Shown: positions 1 through 6,900 of the stretch, in pieces | How positions within the stretch are numbered: position 1 is the first letter of the stretch | Layout of the letters: every line of letters begins with the position of its first letter | Assembly: GCA_015494435.1 (NCBI GenBank) | Contig: WGBH01000098.1 | Span: 1 to 7,816, forward strand | Origin: Thiotrichaceae bacterium | GTDB lineage: Bacteria; Pseudomonadota; Gammaproteobacteria; Thiotrichales; Thiotrichaceae | DNA length: 7,816 bases | Reading direction: 5' to 3' | The notes under the pieces: model-generated | The model's input: the letters and a program-made list of their open reading frames with translations, nothing else | Told to the model about the DNA's origin: nothing | Databases searched by the model: none | Made by a program: the position numbers and the translations under genes

Positions 1-69
1 ATTATAGGTATGAAAAACCTAGAAAAAACTTTTTTAGATGAGCTTACTCAAGAAGGTTACAAACAATGA
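1..69 (+). CDS. C-terminal end of an unidentified protein (5' end outside window)
   Basis: Frame 1 is open from the first base and stops at TGA 67-69, giving 22 residues that end in LTQEGYKQ. The tail is charged and looks helical. The pattern NLEKTFLDELTQ faintly resembles the LE-x-x-FL-x-LT ending of some ABC-transporter ATPases, but this is far too short to assign a function. An internal ATG at 10-12 could start a 19-codon ORF, which is less likely than a gene running in from the left. The gene would converge on msrB, with 102 nt between the two stop codons. That gap holds only a loose A/T-rich imperfect inverted repeat and no clear terminator. Confidence 0.4.
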   Translation: MIGMKNLEKTFLDELTQEGYKQ

Positions 70-171
70 ATTTAGTAATCTTACTTGCCTTTTTGCCCTA
101 GAATACTCTCATAGCAGTTGCGAAAAGAAAGCAAAAAGTAAGCGAATCGAAGGCTGGATGATTGGTATTTT

Positions 172-573
172 TTAAGAGGCATCAGGTTTGAATTTTAATG
201 ATATCGAATTAATACAATAACGCTTACCTGATGGTTTTGGTCCATCTTCAAAGAGATGTCCTAAATGTGCATCACAGTTAGCACAACGAACTTCTGTGCG
301 TACCATCCCAGTACTTTTGTCTGTTAAGTATTTAATTGCAGTGTCATTAATGGCTTTCCAATAACTTGGCCAACCAGAGCCTGAATCGTATTTTTCCTTA
401 GCACTAAATAATGGAACATCACAACAAATACAGTGGTAGATGCCTTTGTCTTTCAATAGGTAATATTGACCTGAAAAGGCAGGTTCTGTACCACCTTGGC
501 GCGTAATACGGTATGCTTCAGGGCTTAGTTTTTTACGCCATTTTGCATCCTCATTGTTATTTATTAAACTCAT
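172..573 (-). CDS. msrB: Peptide-methionine (R)-S-oxide reductase MsrB
   Basis: This cytoplasmic repair enzyme reduces the R epimer of methionine sulfoxide in proteins back to methionine. The 133-residue length is typical for a single-domain MsrB. Visible signatures are two zinc-binding CxxC pairs (C48/C51 and C97/C100), the GWPSYW segment at 67-72, the HLGHLFEDGP stretch at 103-112, and the catalytic cysteine C120 in RYCIN. The position before GWPS, often the resolving cysteine (SGCGWPS in many homologues), is Ser66 here, so recycling probably uses another cysteine or direct reduction by thioredoxin. The start is ATG at 573-571, preceded by GGATGGA with 8 nt spacing. Its first 17 nt overlap the end of the upstream phosphatase gene on the same strand, which implies co-transcription and probably translational coupling. 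No msrA is present in the window. Confidence 0.95.
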   Translation of the reverse strand: MSLINNNEDAKWRKKLSPEAYRITRQGGTEPAFSGQYYLLKDKGIYHCICCDVPLFSAKEKYDSGSGWPSYWKAINDTAIKYLTDKSTGMVRTEVRCANCDAHLGHLFEDGPKPSGKRYCINSISLKFKPDAS

Positions 574-1351
574 TTAAATATTCCATCCATTTAGAAAATA
601 ATTGTTGGTCTGGTGAAATCACCACTGAACGAGGAGTCATTGAAGGGCGAAAGACTATTTCACCCTCTAGCGTAGTGGCATAGCCACCTGCTTCGCTAAC
701 AATCAACGTACCTGCGGCTAAATCCCATAATTTCATTCCGCCATGCAAATAAGCATGACCACGATTAGCTGCCATCCATGCCCATTCCAATACACAAGCG
801 CCAAGATTACGCTGTGATTTATAAGGTGCATTTAACATTAATTGTTGTGCTAGAGCGGGTTTGAGACGTTTTAAATCGACAATTGCCACTGCTTTATTGA
901 GATTAAAACCACTGGGCTTGCATTGTAATCGAGAGCCATTAAGAAAAGCACCTTGTCCTTTTACGGCACTAAACATTTCATCTCGTGAAGGATCATAGGT
1001 AATACCAATAACCACTTCCCCCTTTTTTATTAAAGCTAAAGATGTTGCAAATAAAGGCAGACCTGAGGCAAAATTACTGGTGCCATCTAAGGGGTCTAAA
1101 CACCATAGTTGATCAGCCGTTTCTAATAGCCGTTGCTGTTGGCTTAATTCCATTTCTTCACTTAAAAAGGCAATGTCAGGCCAATTATCTAATAAACTTT
1201 GTTGAATACGTTGATCTGCTACTAAGTCAGCCTCGGTTAATAGGCTACCATCGTCTTTGATCGAATAGGTGCTTTTATTAAATCGCGTCAATATTTCCTC
1301 ATTAGCAACCTGTCGTATGATATGTTCTAGTTTTATTAAATCGGGTAGCAT
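557..1351 (-). CDS. Inositol monophosphatase family protein (SuhB/HisN/CysQ-like)
   Basis: This is a metal-dependent sugar- or nucleotide-phosphate phosphatase of the inositol monophosphatase superfamily, 264 residues from the ATG, the usual length. Numbered from that ATG, the metal-binding signature is E65 in LSEEM, then D86 and D89 in the WCLDPLDGTSNF motif, and D210 in the C-terminal LWDLAAG motif followed by SEAGG. All the metal ligands therefore appear intact, and the protein should be active. The exact substrate (inositol-1-phosphate, histidinol phosphate, or 3',5'-bisphosphonucleotide) cannot be decided from motifs, so no symbol is given. A TTG immediately upstream (1354-1352) is in frame, but the AAAGGAG at 1363-1357 lies only 2 nt from it and 5 nt from the ATG, so I chose the ATG. 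The 3' end overlaps msrB by 17 nt. The gene is divergent from the DUF3301 gene. Confidence 0.9.
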   Translation of the reverse strand: MLPDLIKLEHIIRQVANEEILTRFNKSTYSIKDDGSLLTEADLVADQRIQQSLLDNWPDIAFLSEEMELSQQQRLLETADQLWCLDPLDGTSNFASGLPLFATSLALIKKGEVVIGITYDPSRDEMFSAVKGQGAFLNGSRLQCKPSGFNLNKAVAIVDLKRLKPALAQQLMLNAPYKSQRNLGACVLEWAWMAANRGHAYLHGGMKLWDLAAGTLIVSEAGGYATTLEGEIVFRPSMTPRSVVISPDQQLFSKWMEYLNEFNK

Positions 1352-1356
1352 CAAAA

Positions 1357-1363
1357 CTCCTTT
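1357..1363 (-). promoter_or_regulatory. Shine-Dalgarno site of the phosphatase gene, decides its start
   Basis: The minus strand reads AAAGGAG here. It is 5 nt from the ATG at 1351 and only 2 nt from the alternative TTG at 1354, which supports the ATG start. Confidence 0.6.
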
Positions 1364-1398
1364 GATTGGGTGTTATCACAACGGGCAGTTTATAGTAT

Positions 1399-1716
1399 AT
1401 GGTTAGCATTTTAGTACTTTTATTCTTAGCATTCATTACATGGTTTTGGATTGATTCTATTCGTGCTAAAGAAAAGGCCATGAAAGCCTCAGCACTTGCT
1501 TGTCAACAAATTCAAGCTCAACTGCTAGATCAAACTGCTTCTTTAAAAAGCATTAAGTTATCACGCGACCAACAAGGGCGAATGGTGCTTGAACGTGTTT
1601 ATAATTTTGATTTTAGTCAGGATCGTGAACAGCGTCATCAAGGACGTGTGATTATAAAAGGCTTGAAGATAGAAAAAATTTATCTGGATATGGATCAAGG
1701 AACCACTATTTTATAA
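1399..1716 (+). CDS. DUF3301 family single-pass membrane protein
   Basis: This 105-residue protein has an N-terminal hydrophobic segment (about residues 3-18) leading into WFWIDSIRAKEKA, then a soluble region with C35, the LLDQT segment near 43-47, and a basic/aromatic YNFDFS stretch near 68-73 followed by GRVIIKG. This order (membrane anchor, W-x-D-S-x-R-A-x-E, a cysteine, LLD, then Y-x-F-x-FS) is what I recall for the DUF3301 family of gammaproteobacteria, whose function is unknown. It probably sits in the inner membrane with the C-terminal domain in the cytoplasm. The start is ATG 1399-1401, with no strong Shine-Dalgarno sequence before it. Only 47 nt separate it from the divergent phosphatase start, so the two promoters must overlap or extend into coding sequence. 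A 334-nt repeat-rich gap follows. Confidence 0.8.
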   Translation: MVSILVLLFLAFITWFWIDSIRAKEKAMKASALACQQIQAQLLDQTASLKSIKLSRDQQGRMVLERVYNFDFSQDREQRHQGRVIIKGLKIEKIYLDMDQGTTIL

Positions 1717-1779
1717 TGGTCTTGGCTTAAAATATCCTTACTGTTAATGACTATAGATGTTCAAATATTAAATTTTCAT

Positions 1780-1832
1780 AGGAGTTCAAGTTTTAGCTTG
1801 TGTGAATCAGGCAAACTAAAGCTTGGACTCCT
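1780..1832. repeat. Long imperfect hairpin with 21-bp arms
   Basis: Arm 1780-1800 pairs with arm 1812-1832 with three substitutions, and the 11-nt loop is 1801-1811. The tips are AGGAGT and ACTCCT. It lies 63 nt past the stop of the DUF3301 gene. No T-run follows, so it is not a canonical intrinsic terminator, although it could slow transcription or protect the 3' end of the mRNA. The 12-nt sequence just after it (1836-1847, ATTTGGAAATTA) recurs exactly after the half copy at 1973-1999. Confidence 0.75.
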
Positions 1833-1914
1833 TGAATTTGGAAATTATTTAAACACCACTTTCCAATGCTCGTAATGAAAAGAATAAAAAACGCAATAAA
1901 CTCATTCAGATTAC

Positions 1915-1944
1915 CTCGTTCCCAAATTCCTATTTGGGAACGAG
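1915..1944. repeat. Perfect 13-bp-arm palindrome (GTTCCC/GGGAAC type)
   Basis: CTCGTTCCCAAAT at 1915-1927 is exactly complementary to ATTTGGGAACGAG at 1932-1944, with a 4-nt loop TCCT. From memory, palindromes with a CTCGTTCCC...GGGAACGAG core are dispersed in many bacterial genomes, so this is probably one copy of a repetitive extragenic palindrome. A stable hairpin in either transcript is expected. No poly-T tract follows. Confidence 0.8.
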
Positions 1945-1972
1945 ACAACATACCCTGTCACGCTTAATATGG

Positions 1973-2015
1973 TTCGCACAAGCTAACGCTTGAACTCCTG
2001 CGGATTTGGAAATTA
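1973..2015. repeat. Diverged right-half copy of the 1780-1832 repeat with its trailer
   Basis: Positions 1979-1999 resemble the right arm of the first hairpin (GCTTG then ACTCCT are shared). After a few differing bases comes ATTTGGAAATTA (2004-2015), identical to 1836-1847. CAAGC 1979-1983 and GCTTG 1988-1992 can also form a small local stem. The corresponding left arm is missing just upstream, as if the unit had been truncated. It ends 35 nt before the bioF start. Confidence 0.6.
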
Positions 2016-2050
2016 CTTATCTGAAAAACTATATATCATCATAACTTTTT

Positions 2051-3214
2051 ATGAAAAATGATCCCAAACTTATAAAGAATTGGCTCAAACAAAGAAAAAA
2101 GCAACACCTCTATCGCACTCACCGCTTAAGTGAATCGCCTCAACAAGCTTGTATGCGTATTGATGGAAAACAGTTACTTAATTTTTCTAGCAATGATTAT
2201 CTCGGCTTAGCGAATCATCCTGATATTATTACATCCTTTAAAGTCGCTACGGATATTTATGGGGTAGGAACGGGTTCAGCACATCTTATCAGTGGACACA
2301 CAAAAGCGCATCAAGCCTTAGAGGAAGCATTGGCTGATTTTACAGGGCGTGAGCGTGCTTTATTATTTTCAACAGGCTATATGGCAAATATAGGGGTGTT
2401 GAATGCACTAGCTGAACGCGGTGATGTAATCTATGCAGACCGCTTAAACCATGCCTCTTTAGTCGATGGTGCATTGCTTTCTAAGGCAAGTACAAAACGC
2501 TATCAACATAATGACACTCACTCATTAGAACGTCAGCTCAAAACACAGCAAACAGGTAATAAACTAATTGTTAGTGATGGTGTTTTTAGTATGGACGGTG
2601 ATATAGCTAAGGTCAATTCTTTGGCAAATATTGCGAATAAACATCAAGCATGGTTAATGATTGATGATGCACATGGTTTTGGAACTTTAGGCACAAATGG
2701 CGCAGGTTTATTGCAACAACAACAATTAGAGCAAGATGATGTGCCGATTTTAATGGCGACACTTGGAAAAGCCGTCGGTACTGCTGGGGCTTTTATTGCA
2801 GGTTCAGAAGCATTAATTGAATATTTAATCCAAACGGCGCGCAGTCATATTTTTACTACCGCAATGCCAGCCGCCATTGCCGCCGCAACACTCACCAGTC
2901 TCGATATAATTAAAAAAGAAAATTGGCGTAGAGAAAAGCTACAACGATTAATCAAACACTTTAAACAAGGCGCGGCAGAACGAAAAATAGGCTTAATGCC
3001 ATCCAATACCGCGATTCAGCCGATTAAAATAGGCAGTAGCAAAAAAGCACTCACCATCAGCCAGCAATTATTAGAACGGGGTTTATTAGTCTCCGCTATT
3101 CGCCCACCCACCGTACCTGATAACAGCGCAAGACTGCGTATTACGCTATCGACCGCACACAATACAGCAATGGTGGATGAGCTATTATCTCAATTAGATA
3201 CTATTGGTATTTGA
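2051..3214 (+). CDS. bioF: 8-amino-7-oxononanoate synthase (biotin biosynthesis)
   Basis: This PLP enzyme of the alpha-oxoamine synthase family condenses a pimeloyl thioester with L-alanine to make the first ring-precursor intermediate of biotin. Its 387 residues match the family length. Landmarks are the N-terminal NFSSNDYLGL (44-53), GTGSAHLISG (73-82), H134 in RLNHASLVDG for cofactor stacking, SDGVFSMDGD (175-184), D205 and H208 in DDAHGFG, and the Schiff-base lysine K240 in TLGKAVG. The C-terminal AIRPPTVP is the typical BioF signature and argues against the related Kbl or serine palmitoyltransferase. No other bio gene is in the window, so it stands apart from a biotin operon. The start is ATG 2051, as in full-length homologues, but no good Shine-Dalgarno precedes it (AACTTTTT). 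It converges on rpiA with a 15-nt gap. Confidence 0.95.
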   Translation: MKNDPKLIKNWLKQRKKQHLYRTHRLSESPQQACMRIDGKQLLNFSSNDYLGLANHPDIITSFKVATDIYGVGTGSAHLISGHTKAHQALEEALADFTGRERALLFSTGYMANIGVLNALAERGDVIYADRLNHASLVDGALLSKASTKRYQHNDTHSLERQLKTQQTGNKLIVSDGVFSMDGDIAKVNSLANIANKHQAWLMIDDAHGFGTLGTNGAGLLQQQQLEQDDVPILMATLGKAVGTAGAFIAGSEALIEYLIQTARSHIFTTAMPAAIAAATLTSLDIIKKENWRREKLQRLIKHFKQGAAERKIGLMPSNTAIQPIKIGSSKKALTISQQLLERGLLVSAIRPPTVPDNSARLRITLSTAHNTAMVDELLSQLDTIGI

Positions 3215-3223
3215 ACTAACTTT

Positions 3224-3251
3224 AAAAAACTAAACAGTCACAGCGCCTGTT
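3224..3251 (-). terminator. Possible weak intrinsic terminator overlapping the rpiA stop
   Basis: Read on the minus strand, AACAG (3251-3247) can pair with CTGTT (3237-3233) across a 9-nt loop, and six T residues (3229-3224) follow just past the rpiA TAG stop. The stem is only 5 bp and lies inside the last codons, so this is a weak candidate. No better terminator is seen in the 15-nt convergent gap. Confidence 0.25.
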
Positions 3252-3883
3252 GGCGTACCTAATATCAATACATCAGCAGGTCGAGAAGCAAATAAACCAA
3301 CAGTCACTACGCCTGCAAGTTTATTAAAAGCTGCCTCCATTTTAATCGCATCCGTTATTTTCATGCCATGCACATCAATAATAATATTGCCATTATCCGT
3401 CGTAAATCCTTCACGTAATATAGGCGTTGCACCCATTTTAACAATCTCACGTCCAATATAACTTTGTGCCATTGGAATCACCTCAACGGGTAATGGAAAT
3501 TCACCCAGTGTATCCACTAATTTACTCTCATCTGCAATACAAACGAATTTTTCACTCGCAGCGGCAACAATTTTTTCACGCGTTAACGCCCCACCGCCAC
3601 CTTTGATTAAATGCAGGCTTTTATTCGACTCATCTGCACCATCAACATAAAGCGATAATGCACCCGCATCATTTAAATCTAGAACAGTCATTCCATGCGC
3701 TCTTAAACGTTCTTCACTCGCAATAGAGCTTGCAACAGTAGCATCAATTTTATGTTTAATCTCGGCCAATAAGTCAATAAAATGGTTGGCTGTTGAGCCA
3801 GTACCAATGCCTACAATCATACCCGGTTCTACATATTCTATTGCCGCCGCCGCCGCCGCTTTTTTCATTTCATCTTGTGTCAT
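3230..3883 (-). CDS. rpiA: Ribose-5-phosphate isomerase A
   Basis: This cytoplasmic enzyme interconverts ribose 5-phosphate and ribulose 5-phosphate in the non-oxidative pentose phosphate pathway. Its 217 residues match the usual length. Visible motifs are the phosphate-binding GIGTGSTANHF (25-35), SSIASEERL (52-60), LYVDGADE with D81 and D84, IKGGGGALTREK with K94 and E103 (E103 being the proposed general base), and TDNGNIIIDV near 163-172. These four key residues have the numbering I recall from the E. coli enzyme. The start ATG at 3883 is preceded by AGAGGA with 8 nt spacing, a good ribosome site. A run of six alanines at residues 9-14 comes from a GCG trinucleotide tract. It lies 113 nt downstream of hsdR on the same strand. 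That gap is AT-rich and probably carries the rpiA promoter, but I cannot place one with confidence. Confidence 0.97.
   Translation of the reverse strand: MTQDEMKKAAAAAAIEYVEPGMIVGIGTGSTANHFIDLLAEIKHKIDATVASSIASEERLRAHGMTVLDLNDAGALSLYVDGADESNKSLHLIKGGGGALTREKIVAAASEKFVCIADESKLVDTLGEFPLPVEVIPMAQSYIGREIVKMGATPILREGFTTDNGNIIIDVHGMKITDAIKMEAAFNKLAGVVTVGLFASRPADVLILGTPTGAVTV
3843..3859 (-). repeat. Trinucleotide repeat in the rpiA coding sequence (five GCG codons)
   Basis: The plus strand shows five consecutive GCC units. In the rpiA frame these are five GCG codons plus a GCA, encoding A9-A14 in the first helix. Any slippage by whole units would keep the frame. Confidence 0.85.
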
Positions 3884-3996
3884 ACTGTTTTTCCTCTATT
3901 TTTTGAATACCTGTATACTACCTCTTACGTTTGCAATTTTCTCTAAAAACAGAGGCATATTTTATAAAATAACTGATGTGACGCACCCCTATCGGG

Positions 3997-6900
3997 TTAA
4001 TATCCAAAGCTTCCATAAGTGCTAGCACCTGCTCCTTGATAATTTGTATAAACATGTTGATAAACCGACTGACTCAATTGCTCCAACTCATCATCAGGAT
4101 AAGGCTCTTGAGGCAAATACTGCAACGATTGTGCAATTGTAATTTTAACCTGTGAACTCACTTGAATACTTTCACGCCAATGCGCCAGTTTTAATTTTTC
4201 AGCTTTTAATACTTCCAGTGTTGTTTTAGCTACTTCTTTAACTGCCTGTTTTTCTTTATTGGTTAATTTTGATTTCTTCAATAAATCATAAATAGCCAGT
4301 GTTTCTTCATTAAGCCCTTCTCGTATGGCGCGGTCAAGCTCAGGAGTAAGATCATTCTTCATAAAGTTATTTAAGCTATCAAAGGCTTCTTGAACAGCGT
4401 TCGGGTCTTTTCCTGCATTATATTTTTCGATGATTTCTTTATACTTTTCATAAAACTGTAAGCGGATAGGATTTTGCTTAATCATCTGCTCCAGCTTTTT
4501 TTCAATCGCCTCTTGCAGATTAAATACCACCGCGTTTTTATGCTGAGATTGTGCAAAGGCAGCGCGTAATTTATCAAAATCTAAATTACCTAAATCCACA
4601 TAGTCAGAATCCCGCACAACATTTTCTTTTAGCGAGACACTCATATTCACTTCTTGCTGCAATCGCATCATTACATCGCTAATATCTGCTTGTTTAGTTT
4701 TCTGATTTAACTGTCCGTAAATTGCTTCTATCGCATTATATTGTTGGGTAAAGGGCTTTGCTTCAGCCTCAGGATACAATGCTTTATATTTACGAAAAAC
4801 CTCACGAGCTGCCACTTCAAATTGGGTTCGCGTGGTTTCATTTAAACAAATAGCATTAGTAGCCTCGGTGATTTTTGCCAGCTTTATCATCGCTGTTTCA
4901 GCCTCAATCAAAGAATCAAGGTCAAACTGTACTTCCTGTAAAAATTCGATAACCACCGTAATGGCTGTTTGAATTTCATCAGCCATTTCTTCTAGTAATT
5001 CAACAGGTCTTTGAGGGTTTTCAGTATCATCTTTTCCCCCTTTACCGCCACTGTTTTTATCACCTTCACCATAAACCGAATACGCTTTTTCTAACTGTTG
5101 ATACACATTGCCATAATCAACAATTAACCCGTTTTCTTTTTCATCATCATAAACCCGATTAGCGCGAGCGATGGTTTGCATCAAGGTGTGCCCTCTAATC
5201 GGCTTATCTAAATACACTGTAGAAACACAAGGCGCATCAAAACCTGTAATCCACATGGCACAGACAAAGGCTAGACGAAACGGATTATCATCATCCTTAA
5301 ATTCTTTTTCCAGATCGCGGCTGACCATTTTTTCGCGGTGTGTGGCAATATCTAGCCCCAAATTGCGGAATTTCTTTACTTCATTTTGTTCAGAACTCAC
5401 CACCACGCACACTTCAGTTTTCTCTACTCGTTGTAGATGACGTTGTAAGCGTAACGCTTGTTGTTGATCCTCTGAGTTTTGAATGCGTTGTTTTAATTCG
5501 GCACAATACTCAGGCCAATATTTCATGACCAAATCATACATGCGTACCGCAGTGGGCTTATCCAATGCCACAAACATTGCCTTGCCCTGATAGCCACGTT
5601 CATTAAAGTGCCAGACTAAATCTTTAGCGATAGCCCGTAGTCGATCTTCTGAAGTCAAAATCGGGTAGTCACGTTTAAATAGACGCGCTAACTTACGGCG
5701 TTGATCATCATCTAACTCTTCATTATTGATAATTTCTGCCATGCGCTCATCAAGGTCGGGGTTTTCAATATCCAGCTTTTCACCACGGTTTAAATACCGC
5801 AAAGGCAGGGTTGAGCCATCCTCAATCGAGCGTTTAAAGTCATAAACAGAGACATAGCCACCAAAAATTTGCTCGGTTAAATGCTCTTCTTCTTTAATCA
5901 GCGGGGTACCTGTAAAGCCTAAATAAGTCGCATTCGGTATGCCATTAAAACGCATATTGCGCGCAAATGTGCCGCCTTGTGTGCGGTGAGCTTCATCAGA
6001 AATGACGATGATATTCTCGCGTTCGGTAATTAAAGGGTAATCTTTTTCTTTCTTTGGATTAATAGAAAATTTATGAATCAGGGTGAATACATAGCGATGG
6101 TTTTCAGCCAATAATTCACGCAAATGCACACGGCTTTTCGCTCGGACATTTTTCTCTGTAACCGCGCCCACACCCGTAAAATCATCATACAACTGGTTTT
6201 CTAATTCAGAGCGATCGACCACAATCAAAAAGGTAATACCGCCACCGTATTTACGCAGAATCTTCTGACACATAAACACCATTGAATACGATTTTCCTGA
6301 ACCCTGCGTATGCCAAAAAACGTCCAGTTTTTGTTTTAAGTCTGATAAATTTCTGGCGCGTTCCACCACCTTATTGACTCCAATAAATTGATGATTCTTC
6401 GCCATCAACTTGATGACATTATTGCCTTCACCATCAAATAATAAAAAGTTTTCTAAAATATCCAGCAAGCGGGTTTTATCACATGTACCACGCAATAGCG
6501 TATCAAGGCTAACCACCCCTTTATCATCTTCTTCAATTCGCTTCCATTCCAAAAAGAATTTATACGGGCTGGTGACCGTACCGACCCGCGAATCGGTACC
6601 ATTGCTTAAAATAATAAACGCATTGTTATGCAATAGTTCAGGAATGGTATCTTTATAATCACTTAAATTATCATCATAAGCATGGCGTAAATCCGTATGG
6701 TGGGCTTTAAGCTCAAAGAAAACCAACGGAATACCGTTCACAAAACCCACAATATCAGGGCGACGGTTATAGAGTTTGCCCACCACCTCTAATTGGCGTA
6801 CTGCACGAAAATCGTTCTTTTCAGGCTGTTTAAAATCAAAGACTTTGAGGGTTTTCTTTTTTAAAACATCCTTATCATTTTGATAACTCACCTCTACACC

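Larger units (their letters stand above)
1780..1999. repeat. 220-bp segment bounded by 27-bp terminal inverted repeats (MITE-like)
   Basis: The first 27 nt (1780-1806) and the reverse complement of the last 27 nt (1973-1999) match at 24 of 27 positions. The outermost 11 bp are identical (AGGAGTTCAAG at the left, CTTGAACTCCT at the right). The interior holds no ORF of note but does contain the palindrome at 1915-1944. The size, lack of coding capacity and inverted ends suggest a non-autonomous mobile element or a cluster of extragenic palindromes. I see no flanking target-site duplication, so mobility is inference. The segment fills most of the gap between the DUF3301 gene and bioF. Confidence 0.45.

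Noticed and set aside
80..142. Loose inverted repeat (CTTAC...TTTTTGC with GCAAAAA...GTAAG)
   Set aside because: The stem is interrupted by a 5-nt bulge, the loop is 34 nt and the pairing is mostly A/T, so it is not convincing as a terminator or element.
1042..1260. 72-codon plus-strand reading frame
   Set aside because: It lies wholly antisense to the phosphatase gene, and its protein has no recognisable motif.
1352..1354. In-frame TTG one codon before the phosphatase ATG
   Set aside because: The Shine-Dalgarno would be only 2 nt away; the ATG at 1351 has a workable 5-nt spacing.
1780..2015. Possible CRISPR array
   Set aside because: Only two diverged copies with irregular spacing, no uniform spacers and no cas genes.
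3884..3996. Terminator for hsdR or promoter for rpiA
   Set aside because: Short repeats such as CCTCT/AGAGG are present but are too weak or widely spaced to support a call.
3786..4025. 79-codon plus-strand reading frame with hydrophobic stretch
   Set aside because: It is antisense to the rpiA 5' end and the hsdR 3' end; the alanine and hydrophobic runs are by-products of the rpiA GCG tract and AT-rich gap.
5171..5528. Two overlapping plus-strand reading frames (89 and 62 codons)
   Set aside because: Both lie opposite conserved hsdR motor-domain sequence and look like chance ORFs.
6410..6658. 82-codon plus-strand reading frame
   Set aside because: It is antisense to hsdR and has a low-complexity serine-rich translation with no motif.
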